A DNA stretch of 64,000 nucleotides from Haliotis asinina (lineage: Eukaryota > Mollusca > Gastropoda > Lepetellida > Haliotidae). The stretch lies in the NCBI RefSeq assembly GCF_037392515.1, contig NC_090280.1:27533118-27597117 (forward strand). Reading direction: 5' to 3'. Below, in pieces: positions 20,867 to 32,357 of the stretch; position 1 is the stretch's first letter, and every line of letters begins with the position of its first letter. A program made the position numbers and the translations under genes. The notes below the pieces were generated by a model that did not search any database, was not told the origin of the DNA, and saw only the letters and a list, made by a program, of their open reading frames with translations.

Positions 20867-20930
20867 GTGAGTGAGTGAGTGAGTTAATATTTAACGTCAC
20901 ATCGGCAATATTTCAGCCATATCGTGACGA
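20867..20930 (-). mobile_element. Tail-only SINE insertion with 12-bp target duplication
   Basis: A 64-bp insert consists of (GTGA)n followed by 'atatttaacgtcacatcgg' and 'caatatttcagccatatcg', a variant of the shared SINE tail. It is bracketed by 'cctacaggatga' at 20855-20866 and 20931-20942. This is a severely 5'-truncated retroposition with its duplication intact. Confidence 0.88.
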
Positions 20931-20942
20931 CCTACAGGATGA

Positions 20943-21654
20943 ATAAATAGATGTTTTACTATATTATATCAAATAAAGTATTTATCTCATGAATGATTTC
21001 ACAAGACTACTCCACCGCCCCTCTCCAGTCTATAGACAACGCACATTTAAGAAAATATGAACCAAGTGATGATAACCTTGTATTAGCTATAAGTGAGTGA
21101 GTGAATATGATTGTATTAATACATTGAATTATGTAAGAGCCTCATCTCTCGTCATACTTGTCGAGGTTTTACGGTAGAAAGAGGGAGAAAGCTTTCAGGC
21201 TGCTGTCTGGTGCACAAAACGATACTTGGTTAGTGAGTGGTCTTGCACCACAAGAGGATAAATGCATGGATGAATTGGTCGGAGAGAAAGTGAACCATTT
21301 AAACAGTATTCAGCACTGAGATTCACACGCTGCAGCCATTGTTCATCCATACCCACGTGCTGGTTTAGGTAAGGGCTGACTTTATTGTATTTACACAATC
21401 CCAGGAGACTGAAAGAAAAAATTTTGTTTCCTAAAACAGTTAGAAGGTAGGAGATTAGGGGCGACTGGAGGGCGTAGTGGGTGGTGGATGGGCTAGTTAA
21501 AGGAAACATCTTAATTAAAGTTCATACTTTTTGTGAATTTTTCTGGTGCAGATATTTAGGGTTTCTGGTTCAGAAAACAAACCCTATTTATGTTTTTTCA
21601 AGCTTGCAGTATAAAACATGTTTTACACAAAAGAGTCCTGACTGGTAAATTTAG
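20943..21654. other. Unassigned stretch
   Basis: A 104-codon minus-strand frame (21195-21509) has no recognisable domain. A short 'gtgagtgagtgaatatgatt' at about 21092 is a SINE-tail crumb. Confidence 0.45.
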
Positions 21655-21810
21655 TGGGTGAGTGAGTTTAGTTTTACGCCGCTTTTACCAGTTTTCCAGC
21701 ATTATCACGTCAAGGGACGCCAGAAATGGTTTCCACACACTGAACTGAATCGAACCTGTGTCTTCGGTGTGATGAGCGAACTCTTTCACCACATGGCCCC
21801 CCCACCGTTT
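21655..21810 (-). mobile_element. Family A SINE, full length
   Basis: Tail 'gggtgagtgagtttagtttt', 'gggacgccagaaatggtttc', decayed B-box region 'gaactgaatcgaacc' and head end with a C-run 'atggcccccccaccg'. Confidence 0.85.
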
Positions 21811-22089
21811 GTTCGGTATAAATAAACCACAAGTATTCGGGTATAGATGTTTTCGAGTGATCAGGACGCCTACCTGCCAAGTGACACGACGTTCGCCTAC
21901 ATATGCCATATATGGATCATGTACTACATACGCTACGGGCTTATCTTGCAACACAGCCTGGCCTTAACCCATCATGTCGTGTATCCGAGCAGATGTCGTA
22001 ATGGATCTAATCCTGGTACACAATAACGGGTTGGCATAGTCATATCAGCAGTAGCCGTCTTTTGGAATGTGTAATATTCCTAGACCCAG

Positions 22090-22180
22090 TTGGGCGGAGG
22101 GGTAGCCAAGTGGTTAAAGTGTTCGCTTGTCACGCCCAAGACCCTGGTTCGATTCCCCACATGGGTACAGAGTAGGAAGC
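22090..22180 (+). mobile_element. Family A SINE head, 3' truncated
   Basis: Strong head: 'gggtagccaagtggttaaag' and 'tggttcgattccccacatgg', then unrelated sequence after 'gggtacagagtaggaagc'. Confidence 0.85.
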
Positions 22181-22754
22181 GGAAAGTAAGTTAGCGGAAT
22201 GAAAACTGCTTTGAAGAGGGGCGATGGCTCTCGACAGCAGACTTGTTGAGTAACAAGTGTTCGCTGAGAGATCGGTCGACTGCTTGAATATGCCCGTTTA
22301 ATTTATTGATCATATGCGTAATAGACTGATAGACTGACAATTAGCAGGATTGAACATGTGATTTAATGGACTGACGGATATGAAGATCAGTACCATTTCG
22401 TGCATCATTCTCGTATGGTAACAGCTGTACAAATTCATGGCGTAAACATGTTCCTCTAATGCCGAAGAACATGGCCCGAGTGTACTACTACTGTGAGTTA
22501 CATTAGGGTAGCTAGGCAAAGCAGGTGACAAGACTAAATGGCAATAGATTGTGAAAACATAAAACTTTAATTTTTCACAACAACTGTTACGATTTCAGAT
22601 CTACACATACCTTTGAAAAAAATACCCCTGGAAATGTACATGAATTCTTCAGTGCCCTTCATAGGTATTACCTCAAGTTACGTCACGGAGTCGAGCCACT
22701 CTGACTGGTTGAAATGACGTTGTTGGAGAGATTTGTTAACTGTTATCAAAAAAG
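22181..22754. other. Unassigned stretch
   Basis: Nothing recognised; the longest frame is 73 codons on the minus strand (22310-22531). Confidence 0.5.
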
Positions 22755-22792
22755 TAGATAGATAGGTAGGTAGGTAGGTAGGTAGGTAGGTA
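22755..22792. repeat. (TAGG)n / (TAGA)n microsatellite
   Basis: A few GATA units run into seven GGTA units. Confidence 0.95.
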
Positions 22793-24012
22793 GACTTACA
22801 GACAGATGGAGCTAACTATAGTATGGAACCCTACCAGGATTTGAAGAATACCTAATGCCGCTAAAGCTGCATTTTCCAGTACAAACCTCTTTGCCGCAAT
22901 AGTCACAATGAGTAAGGGAATCATTGCAGCTTGTTTCTGTGTTTGTTCTTAAATATGGCTTTACCACGCTGTCAGCGTTTTTTGCACATATAACACAGAA
23001 TGTGTAGAAAATGATGGCAGTTGTAAACTGCGCAGATATTTGAGTCATTTCACAAACTGGTTGAAACATCTGTCCACATTTGACACATCGACTAAAAATA
23101 TTCAGAAGACTGAATGGGCTTTTTTCCAAAAGATAGGAACAGTCCACATATGTTTTGATATAATTACAAAATTTGTTCTATATGTTATGAATCCTAACTT
23201 TATCACGGGGTGGAACCCGCTTGGTCATGAAAAAAATCAACACATTTTTCAGTCCCTGCATAACATTTTAAGAGTTTTTTTTATCAAATTGCTGGAGTAA
23301 AAACTTCAGTCTTGCACTTTTACTGCTATTCACACGACTTGCCCTACTTCAGGAGAGAGAGTATGCATGCAGGTTGCATGCATACACATGACACGTGCGA
23401 CTCCAGAATAAACCTGCTGAGGCAGCAAATCTGTCTATCGATCAGTTGACTTGCGCGTGCGTGTATTATGTGCACGTTTACCGTTCACCGTGACTACACC
23501 AACCATTAAGCTCTATCAGGGCAAATATGACTCATGCTCATGCCCTGATCGAGAATTCTGTAATGGAAAGCAGCTGAAATTGTCAATATGCTACGACCAC
23601 AGTCGATATTCCTAAGACTTGATCAATGCCGAAGCAGGGGCTTGTCTGTCCAAGAACAGTGATGAGGGGGGTATAAAAGATCAAGGAATGTATTTACATT
23701 GAAATGCCATGGATAAATATAACTGAGATAATCCTGGCTGGTACTTGAACGATCTATGATCATGAAAATCTATTACAGCGTGCAGCGGTCCTCCGCATGT
23801 GCAACAGGCTCAAGAAAGGGTGGAGCGATTGAAAGTCGTGAATGTTATTACTCTGTAGTGTATTTGGAATTTTAAGCGTTTGACCAGCATAGTAAAACTA
23901 TACAGCCAGGTACAGGGGAACAGTCATGTTACATTGGGAAGGTGGTAATCTGTCTCACAGCTCTTAAACCCAAGTAGTACGGGGTATAAATATTGTGTAT
24001 GACATGATATAG
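22793..24012. other. Unassigned stretch with a Cys-rich frame and two hairpins
   Basis: A minus-strand frame of 111 codons (22812-23147) contains CVKC, CVIC and CDYCGKEVC. It is suggestive of metal-binding knuckles but matches no family I know. An 11-bp perfect stem with a 3-nt loop, 'gtatgcatgca'-ggt, lies at 23361-23385. A looser inverted pair 'atcagggca' / 'tgccctgat' lies near 23514-23549. Confidence 0.4.
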
Positions 24013-24480
24013 GACGTATATTCCTCTAGTATTACATAGGGAATGTGGGGCGTATATTCCTCTAGTATTACATAGGGAATGTGGGGCGTATATTCCTCTA
24101 GTATTACATAGGGAATGTGGGGCGTATATTCCTCTAGTATTACATAGGGAATGTGGGGCGTATATTCCTCTAGTATTACATAGGGAATGTGGGGCGTATA
24201 TTCCTCTAGTATTACATAGGGAATGTGGGGCGTATATTCCTCTAGTATTACATAGGGAATGTGGGGCGTATATTCCTCTAGTATTACATAGGGAATGTGG
24301 GGCGTATATTCCTCTAGTATTACATAGGGAATGTGGGGCGTATATTCCTCTAGTATTACATAGGGAATGTGGGGCGTATATTCCTCTAGTATTACATAGG
24401 GAATGTGGGGCGTATATTCCTCTAGTATTACATAGGGAATGTGGGGCGTATATTCTTCGAGTATTGCCCAGGCGTGTGGG
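24013..24480. repeat. 36-bp minisatellite, 11 identical copies plus degenerate ends
   Basis: Identical units of 36 bp run from 24049 to 24444, containing 'ggcgtatattcctctagtat'. A copy with one change lies at 24013, and decayed copies continue from 24445. The 190-codon minus-strand frame across it encodes only a 12-residue repeat (CNTRGIYAPHSL). Confidence 0.97.
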
Positions 24481-24706
24481 GCGTATACATGTATCCCTCA
24501 AGTATTGGACAGGGATGTGGAGGCTTATGATCCTGCTGCATTACAGAGGGGTAGCAGGGCGTATGTCCCTTCTTTATTACCTACAAAGGCGAACATATCG
24601 GGATTCATATTGTTCATACGATGTCCTAGGGCAAAATATCACTTTGTCATGGTAGAACAATGCGATGACGTCACGCCCATGTTTGAAAGTAGACCCCGGC
24701 ACAAAA

Positions 24707-24829
24707 TATTAGTCACGCCAAAGACCCGGGTTCGATTCCCCACATGGGTACAATGTTTCTGGTGTCTCCCGCCATGATATTGCTGGAATGGTGCTAAAAG
24801 CGACGTAAAACTGAACTCACTCACTTTCA
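24707..24829 (+). mobile_element. Family A SINE, 5' truncated
   Basis: Starts at 'ttagtcacgccaaagacccg', with B box 'gggttcgattccccacatgg', a short deletion before 'tttctggtgtctcccgccat' and tail 'aactgaactcactcacttt'. Confidence 0.88.
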
Positions 24830-25540
24830 AGGGTCTGAATATATCAGATACATGATACATGAGAAGTAATTTTGGTGATACAATTACATGTGTGTATGTA
24901 TATATATACAAAATGTTAGGATAACAGATGAGAGACGAGACCAACCTCATTCTGTAATTCATTCTCTCTTCATCCCTCGTCAGACTTTCATTTATACATA
25001 TTAAGGGAAAATTACTTCTAGTGTATCACTTGCTTGACAACGACATTAATTAGGATCTTAATATGTATGTCGAAATGTCACATTTACAGAATAAAGAAGT
25101 TGTGTGTCCATTAAACTAGTAATCATTCTTAATAATACTAAAGGACATCAAATTACTTGAGATATGACCTTGCACTTAAGGTGGACAACGGAGCAACTCT
25201 ATCAAGGGAGTGAACTCGTGATGACCGATCGTGGTTCAGTAGGACACGTGTTCGTTGATGTCCTCAGCATCACGTAGCACTGAGTCCTGTCAGCAACAGA
25301 TAGTGAGAGGTCTTTATCTCATAGTTATCTCACCTCAGAAACCGCAGACTGTGGTAGTGTCTGGAAGCCAGGTGCCGACAGCGCTGATAAGATATGACAC
25401 GCTCTCAAGTACCGCAGGGAACATGTGGTTAACAAACCACAAGATTACGTTCGGGTTCGAATTTTAGGTTGAATCATCCCTCATGCTCTCTTTGTCATAC
25501 CCCTAAGTGTTTGACGTCCAGTACATCTTGTCACACATGC
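24830..25540. other. Unassigned stretch
   Basis: No gene or repeat recognised beyond a short TA-rich run near 24900. Confidence 0.5.
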
Positions 25541-25735
25541 ACGCGGGTTAGAACTGATCTTCAGTTGCCTGTGCTTGTCGTAAAGGGCGACTAACAGGAT
25601 TGGGAGGTCAGTCTCATTGCTCGACTCATATCGTCATGTGACAGAATTTCATGGTCAAGACTCGATTGTTTACAGACCGCCTCTATATGGTTGAATACTG
25701 CTGCGTGCGGCGTAAAAGTAAATACATTCACTTAC
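25541..25735 (+). mobile_element. Family B SINE
   Basis: Shows 'gggttagaactgatcttcag', 'gtcgtaaagggcgactaaca', 'tcaagactcgattgtttaca' and 'gcggcgtaaaagtaaataca'. Confidence 0.85.
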
Positions 25736-25784
25736 CCATGCTGCCTTCGAGGAAGGTTAGAGATCTGTGGACGAAATATTTTCT

Positions 25785-25936
25785 GGGCAACAACATTAGC
25801 ATCGATCTACGCAATTGGATTATGATGACATGTGTCAGCCAAATCAGCCAGCCTGACCACCCGATCCCCTTAGTCGCCTCTTACGACAAGCATGGGTTGC
25901 TGAAGATCAGTTCTAACCCGGATCTTCACAGATATC
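25785..25936 (-). mobile_element. Family B SINE, tail missing
   Basis: Shows 'catcgatctacgcaattgg', 'gacatgtgtcagccaaatca', 'gcctgaccacccgatcccct' and 'catgggttgctgaagatcag'. With the preceding copy it makes an inverted pair about 50 bp apart. Confidence 0.85.
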
Positions 25937-26018
25937 TACAGAAGGGTTGCAACAATCCTGAGAACGCGAGGAACGAATGTCGCGCCCCGAATCACGAGAA
26001 ATGAGAAAACTACAATTA

Positions 26019-26095
26019 AGACATGTGGGAAATCAAACCCCGCTCTTCGGCGACAGGAACGAACACTTTAACCACTGGGCTACCCCACCGCCCTG
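26019..26095 (-). mobile_element. Family A SINE head fragment
   Basis: Shows 'acatgtgggaaatcaaaccc', 'gaacactttaaccactggg' and 'ctaccccaccgcc'. Confidence 0.8.
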
Positions 26096-27124
26096 ATGAG
26101 AAACATGGCGACCTTGAACTTTCATGCCAGATAATACGATGAGATGGACAGCTCAGAGTTCCCATCTGTAGTGACAATGTACGTTATAATCCGCTTGTCT
26201 CGACTGGTTCTCATGACTTTTAAATGCGAATAAAGACAATAAAATGACATTCACTGGAGGTAAACGCCTGTGGAGCTGTGTTCCATTGTGGTAAATAGAG
26301 TATTTATGACATTACTAGTATTTGTTTCGGCTAATGAACTCCTGTCTTTTCACTGGCGAGATAGGGAAAGCGTAAAAATATGTTTTATTGCAATGTTCAG
26401 TAGTACAGACGTCGAAGTTTAGTTTCATCTGAAACATTCAAATAGCGTGTTTTATCTGCCCGGCCACTCGAGTCACTGAGCGATAATGGCCAAGGGACGT
26501 AACCCAGTATATCCCAACTGTCAGCTGTTCTGAGCCCACACAAATCTACCAGATAAGAAACAGCATTAATGTTTTATGATAACACATATACCCTGCATAT
26601 ATAACAGCATTGTCTCCTATAACGCATATACAAGCTGTAACAAGCGCGACACAGTGCATATATACTGGGCGATATTCGTCGACAGTGGAGGATTTCCCCC
26701 ACGGTTTCTGTTGGACTGCTAACATCAGCTGATCTAACCGCAGCTAAAAATAGATGCCCTAGATTGTGTTACTGTATGTCGACTGAGAGTCTCCCAGTGG
26801 TCAGTTGAGTCGTGACACACACGAATATCTCAATTTCTGCTATTTGTGCCATGGGTATATTAAAAAGACGCATTTGTCCTTGTGGTTGGACCAATCACGA
26901 CCCGATATCGAAGGGTCATGTTAGTCAGATTGCATGGAATAAACAAGCCAAGGTCACGGCTCCCGGGAACATGTATAAAGTACCATCACGGCTCGGACGG
27001 GAATAACATGAATACCTCGCTAAATAAAGATATGCAAATGACCCGTGTCACAGTTTGAGGAAAAAAGCCTCTGTGATCCCTCACATTATTTTCATTGGAT
27101 GTCCTGGTATATTTGGTTGTTAAT
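26096..27124. other. Unassigned stretch
   Basis: I see no gene or repeat; frames are under 65 codons. Confidence 0.5.
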
Positions 27125-27229
27125 TTATGCCGCTCGCTGCTATGTTCCACGTGACTGGCAGCTGTCTATGTATAATCGGGTTTGGACCAGCTAATCAAGT
27201 GACCAACAACATGAACATCGGTCTACCCA
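27125..27229 (-). mobile_element. Family B SINE, truncated copy
   Basis: Shows 'gccgctcgctgctatgttcc', 'tataatcgggtttggaccag' and 'catgaacatcggtctaccc', where it is cut off by the next copy. Confidence 0.75.
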
Positions 27230-27455
27230 GTGAGGTTAGTTTTACGCCGCAATCAGAAATATACCAGCTACGAAGCGGCCGTCTGTAAATAATCGAGTCC
27301 GGGTCAGACAATCCAGTGATCAACAGCATAAGAATCAATCTTCGAACATTGCTATACTATGACGTGACAACCAAGTCAGCGAGATTGACCATCCCATCTT
27401 GTTAGTTTCCTCTTACGAATATGGGTTGCTGAAGATATTTCTAAACCCGATGTTC
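27230..27455 (-). mobile_element. Family B SINE, near full length
   Basis: Shows 'ggttagttttacgccgcaat', 'gccgtctgtaaataatcgag', 'cagacaatccagtgatcaac' and 'atgggttgctgaagat'. It follows the truncated copy in the same orientation. Confidence 0.85.
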
Positions 27456-27888
27456 ACGAGTCGGATGTCCTGGAAGTCCTGAAAGTGTTAACGTTCGTGT
27501 CGAGTGGTTACATGTCTAGAGACACTAATTTAATCAGTTTGAATTTTTCATATGAGAATCTTGATCCGAGGCACTGTTTAATTTATTTCTAGATATGTGA
27601 AACTAATAATGGATTTGTCAACAATAAGAATATTTAATGAGAATGTTTATAACGCGCCTTTTCCAGGTTAGATATCATGCTCAAGTCACACTGCCTGATC
27701 ATTATTACCAAACCAAACACGATAACCCACCCAACGACTCTCTGCGTCCAACGGTTCTCAACTTCAGCAGATTTCGACGTGAGTCTAGGGAAACGTTCAC
27801 TGTGTTTCACACCCAGGTGTGATGTTTAAATGTGTCACTTAAAGACAGTGGACACAAATTATGATTGATATATTCAGACCCTTGAAAG
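27456..27888. other. Unassigned stretch
   Basis: Nothing recognised. Confidence 0.5.
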
Positions 27889-28024
27889 AGAGTTCAGTTT
27901 TACGTCGCTTTTACCACCATTCCAGCAAGATCATGGCTGGGGACACCAGAAACATTGTACCCATGTGGGGATCGAACCCGGGTCTTTGGCGTGACGAGCG
28001 AACGCTCAAGCCACTAGGCTACCA
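27889..28024 (-). mobile_element. Family A SINE
   Basis: Shows 'agttcagttttacgtcgctt', 'ggctggggacaccagaaac', 'catgtggggatcgaacccgg' and 'gacgagcgaacgctcaagcc', then 'actaggctacc', a duplicated 'ccactaggc' at its head end. Confidence 0.88.
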
Positions 28025-28118
28025 CTAGGCAATGATTAGTAGTAACAGGTCTTAATAAAAGGGTGCTTCATTATTAGTATTTCATATGAGATGTAACGCC
28101 CGTCCCCAAACCTCCAAC

Positions 28119-29000
28119 GCTGTCATCATCATCATCACATTATCAGCACTAACATCATCCAATCTTCTATATCATCATCGTCGTCGCCGTCGTCGTCACC
28201 ACCACTACACCATCATCTTCATCATCATCGTCGTCGTCACCACCACCACACCATCATCTTCATCATCATCGTCGTCGTCACCACCACCACCACACCATCA
28301 TCTTCATCATCATCGTCGTCGTCACCACCACCACCATTATCTTCATCATCGTCGTCGTCGTCACCACCACCACCACCATCATCTTCATCATCATCGTCGT
28401 CGTCACCACCACCACCATTATCTTCATCATCATCGTCGTCACCACCACCACACCATCATCTTCATCATCATCGTCGTCGTCACCACCACCACCACCACCA
28501 CCATTATCTTCATCATCGTCGTCGTCACCACCACCACCACCATCATCATCTTCATCATCATCGTCGTCGTCACCACCACCACCACCACCACCACCATTAT
28601 CTTCATCATCGTCGTCGTCACCACCACCACACCATCATCTTCATCATCATCGTCGTCGTCACCACCACCACCATCATCATCATCTTCATCATCATCGTCG
28701 TCGTCACCACCACCATCATCATCTTCATCATCGTCGTCGTCGTCACCACCACCACCATCATCTTCATCATCATCGTCGTCGTCACCACCACCACCACCAT
28801 CATCATCTTCATCATCATCGTCGTCGTCACCACCACCACCATCATCATCTTCATCATCATCGTCGTCGTCACCACCACCACCACCATCATCATCTTCATC
28901 ATCGTCGTCGTCGTCACCACCACCACCACATCATCATCTTCATCATCATCGTCGTCGTCACCACCACCACCACCATCATCATCTTCATCATCGTCATTGC
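28119..29000. repeat. Compound trinucleotide array (CAT/CGT/CAC), about 880 bp
   Basis: Higher-order copies of roughly 45-60 bp, each a run of ATC units, then (GTC)n, then (ACC)n with variable numbers. The absence of stops gives open frames up to 344 codons (His, Ser/Pro, Ile/Val, Asp/Gly tracts). The frame composition is dictated entirely by the repeat, so I do not call a gene. Confidence 0.97.
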
Positions 29001-29801
29001 AAATTGTCATATAATTTCAGTAGGAAATTTCATTTTATACACAAGGAGTATCGCTACAACTTTGTAATAGGCTTAGGCTACATTTCAGGATTTGTGAGCA
29101 GTACATGCGTGCATATATAGTCATGTTTCTCATATTATCAGTCTAACACCATCATAGCGAGGGAAGTTATTCAACCATCAATTTAACTTAGTAACTGGAT
29201 AAAACTGAGACTAAAACATTTCGCAGAATAAACTGAAATAGATGTTTAACTCAAGAAATTTGCGTTTGGTAGACAGGTTACATAAACTGTTTTCGTTTGT
29301 TGATTTTAGAAATGCAGTTGATTTAGAAATTCGGATGTTTCAAATTGTCGAACTCACTTTGAAATGTGAGTCAAAGTTTCTTTCGAGAAATCGAAGCCAG
29401 GACTTCCTTTAACAAAGCGCTAAGGTGATCGTAAGTCACTAAGGTAGCTTAGTTCAATGTTAAGGTTAAGCTTGGCAAAGGTTGCTTCGTGAAAGGAGCT
29501 TGAAAGGACTTCTTGCCGGTCAAGGAGTTGCTCCCGATTTCGGCCGTGAGTATGGAGCAAAAGGGCTTAGTTGGGGAGGCTTGCTTTGTACGTTATAGAG
29601 CTGGAAGAACAGTTTATATTCGCTTAATGACGACGGGTTACAAATCAATGGTGTTGCGATACTTTTCTCCATGTATGTATAATGTGCATATGACTGTCCT
29701 GGGGTGCATTCTAATGTTATCTTAGCTGTAGGTGGGAAGTTTCTGGAGTCGACGATCCGTATCTAGCTTCGTGATATCAGGTGATTCGTGATAAAAGGTA
29801 C
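29001..29801. other. Unassigned stretch
   Basis: No gene, SINE or tandem repeat recognised. Confidence 0.5.
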
Positions 29802-29810
29802 TTCGAAATA

Positions 29811-29962
29811 GGGGCGAAGGGATAACCAAGTGGTCGTCTGACCGAAGGCCGAGGTTCGATTCCCCACATGGGTACAATGTGTGAAGCCCATTTGTGGTGT
29901 GTCCCGACGTGATATTGCTGGAATATTGCTAAAAGCGGCGTAAAACCCATCTCACTCACTAT
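29811..29962 (+). mobile_element. Family A SINE with 9-bp target duplication
   Basis: Head 'gggataaccaagtggtcgtc', B box 'gaggttcgattccccacatg', body 'aatgtgtgaagcccatttgt' and tail 'gcggcgtaaaacccatctca'. It is bracketed by 'ttcgaaata' at 29802-29810 and 29963-29971, which fixes both ends of the element. Confidence 0.92.
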
Positions 29963-29989
29963 TTCGAAATAACACGTGCTGGTGAAGCA

Positions 29990-30610
29990 GTTGAGTGGTA
30001 TGTTTCCTAGTGGTACGATGTTGTGTATTTTAGTGGTATGCAATAGTGTGTACAGTTTTGCGTAGTGGTACGCACTTGTGTGTTTCCTGGCCTACGTGGT
30101 ATGCGAGAGTGTCTTTTCATTTTCAGTGGTATGCAGTAATGTGCTTTCTCTCCTATTGGTATGCAATTTTACAATTGTGTGTTTTCACTTTTAGTGGTAA
30201 GCAGTAGTGTATTTTCTGACCTCATCGAATGCAATAGTGTATTTTCATTTTTAACGGGGTGTAGTATTGTGTTTTCAGGTCAAGTGATATGCAATAGTGC
30301 GTTTCATTTTTAATGGTATACGGCAGTGTGTTTTCTCTCCTAGTGGTATGCAGTTTTTAGAGGTATGCTGTATTGTGTTTTCTGGTAATGATATGGAAAA
30401 GTTCAGGTTCATGTCTCGTGATAAAGTCCACTATTTGTCTAGTGGTATGCAGGAGTGTTTTTTCCCTTGTCTAGTCTTATGCAGTAGTATGTTTTGTACT
30501 CCGTGGTGTGTGGTCCGAGACTTGATGGTACGGACTACTGTCTTTTGTTCCACTGCTGTCTGTAGTTGTGTGTTTCGTTGCTTGGTGTTATACACTAGTG
30601 GTTTTGTACT
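29990..30610. repeat. Degenerate minisatellite of about 31 bp
   Basis: Roughly twenty diverged units built on 'agtggtatgcagtagtgtgt' followed by a T-rich spacer (ttttcattttt or tttctctcct). Spacer types tend to alternate, suggesting a two-unit higher-order period. The 112-codon + frame at 30297 is repeat-derived. Confidence 0.8.
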
Positions 30611-30837
30611 TGATGCTGACTTCCGGGTCGAGTGACAGCGCTACAGAAAGGCGTAGATCAGACTGAAATACCCTCGATAGAAGCCTATAAGTTATGGTAC
30701 CATACTGCCGATATTCCATAACCACTACGGGCAAGGGCTGCCTCAGATATTTAGCCAGTTTAATATATTTAACAAAACAAAACTACATCCCCTTGCTGTG
30801 ACTCTCTCCGTGTATGCCACCACTGCTGGTATGGAAG

Positions 30838-31005
30838 CATGAGTGAGTGAGTGTGTTTAGTTTCATGCCGCTTTTCAGCAATTTCCCAGCAATATCATGG
30901 GAGGGAACAAGAAATGGCCTTCACACGATTTGCCCATGTGGGGGATCCAACCCGGGTCCTCGGCGTGACGAGTGAACCCTTTACCCACTAAGCTACCCCA
31001 GTGCC
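30838..31005 (-). mobile_element. Family A SINE, full length
   Basis: Tail 'gtgagtgagtgtgtttagtt', 'cagcaatatcatgggaggga', 'catgtgggggatccaacccg' and head end 'actaagctaccccagtgcc'. Confidence 0.88.
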
Positions 31006-32194
31006 CCGTAAAAACAGGGACGTATCACATAGACATATCAATTAAAATGCATGAAAAATGTTTTATAACTTGGAGGGTGTGTGTGCAAAATACCTTGCAA
31101 TCGAAATATCACTCAAGCAATACCACCTTCTACCACCACACACGCACGCATGCACGCACGGTCTCCATGGATACTCTAAAGCAGAATGCACGACCTCTAT
31201 GGCAGACGGCAGATGTGGATGCTGCAACCAAATAATTGCCATGCTGTACAAATTCCAGGAAAATTAATTCCTACGCCAAACATACGTTTTTGACCTCATT
31301 GACGCTATTTACCCGAGATTTTCATCATTTTTGTCACAATGTTGATTTTATAGTTGACCGAGTTATCGGCCTTGGCTTTCTGCCCCAAACTGCACGCATA
31401 TCACCTGCACCTGCGCAGCTACACGCCAAGAGCCTGTATCATGTGTTTTACAAATGGGGGTGTCACTGCTGTCAACCAATCAGATTCAGTGTACCAGCCC
31501 ACGCCCCTTTTATTCCCTCAACGACCTTGACTTATTTTTCACCATATGACAACACCATCAGTGAATTTGCCCGCTGCATGCAGACTATATACTCTTTGTT
31601 ATACAATGTCACGCCATCAAGTGAATTATTCAACAAGCTCATGCATTGTTCGATTTGATAAACAGGCTTCTTTTGAATTTCGGCTGGCGCAGAGAGTTAA
31701 CTGACGGAAGGAAGGAAGGAGGGAAGGAAATACGTCACGATTCGATCAAAGCGTTTTAAAGAGGGGGAAATCCGGTTTCAGTATGCTCAACGAAATAGAT
31801 CCTTTTGAATCTTTATGTGGCAACTCACGAACAAGCGGCTCCTAACCTTGACACCTGTTTGCATATATGCATAAGCACAAGTTCACTGATATCAATCTCG
31901 CGCAGAATAATTCTAATATTCATCAAGGTGTCAGTTTACGTACATATGTAGTAACGTGTAGTATCTTCCTAATAGTGGCTTCCTAAATTTGTCGGTCAGT
32001 TAAATCATCTGACGGCGTTTACATCTTTGGTCAACTCGTCGTTAGACGCACGTGGAAATGCTATGGCCGCAATACTTGGGGAAGGTTATTAGACGTCGTG
32101 TCGTGCACGACGTCGTCCACAGATTGTCAGTCCTTTATAATTCCTCTATGAGGGAGCGTAATATGATATCTTGATCTGTGACTGACTTCATCAA
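31006..32194. other. Unassigned stretch with a short GGAA tract
   Basis: Frames of 87 codons (30972-31235) and 140 codons (31236-31658) on the + strand have no recognisable domain. A GGAA-rich tract lies at 31705-31730. Confidence 0.4.
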
Positions 32195-32347
32195 AGTGTG
32201 TGAGTTTAGTTTTACGCCTCTTTTAGCAATATTCATTCACTATCACGGCGGTGAAGACGAGAAATGGGCTTCACGTATTTTCTTCCATGTGGGAATCGAA
32301 CCCGGGTCTTTGGCGTGACGAGCAAACTCTGGGGCTACCCACTGCCC
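32195..32347 (-). mobile_element. Family A SINE
   Basis: Shows 'gtgagtttagttttacgcct', 'gacgagaaatgggcttcacg', 'catgtgggaatcgaacccgg' and 'gacgagcaaactctggggct'. Confidence 0.88.
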
Positions 32348-32357
32348 AAATGTCTCT

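Noticed and set aside
23929..24501. 190-codon minus-strand frame with a 12-residue repeat
   Set aside because: Produced by the 36-bp minisatellite; no unique N- or C-terminal domain.
28086..29120. 344-codon open frame on the + strand
   Set aside because: It is the translation of a trinucleotide array; both strands and several frames are open for the same reason.
31236..31658. 140-codon + frame
   Set aside because: No domain, no repeats of codon-like bias that I can see, and no neighbouring exon.
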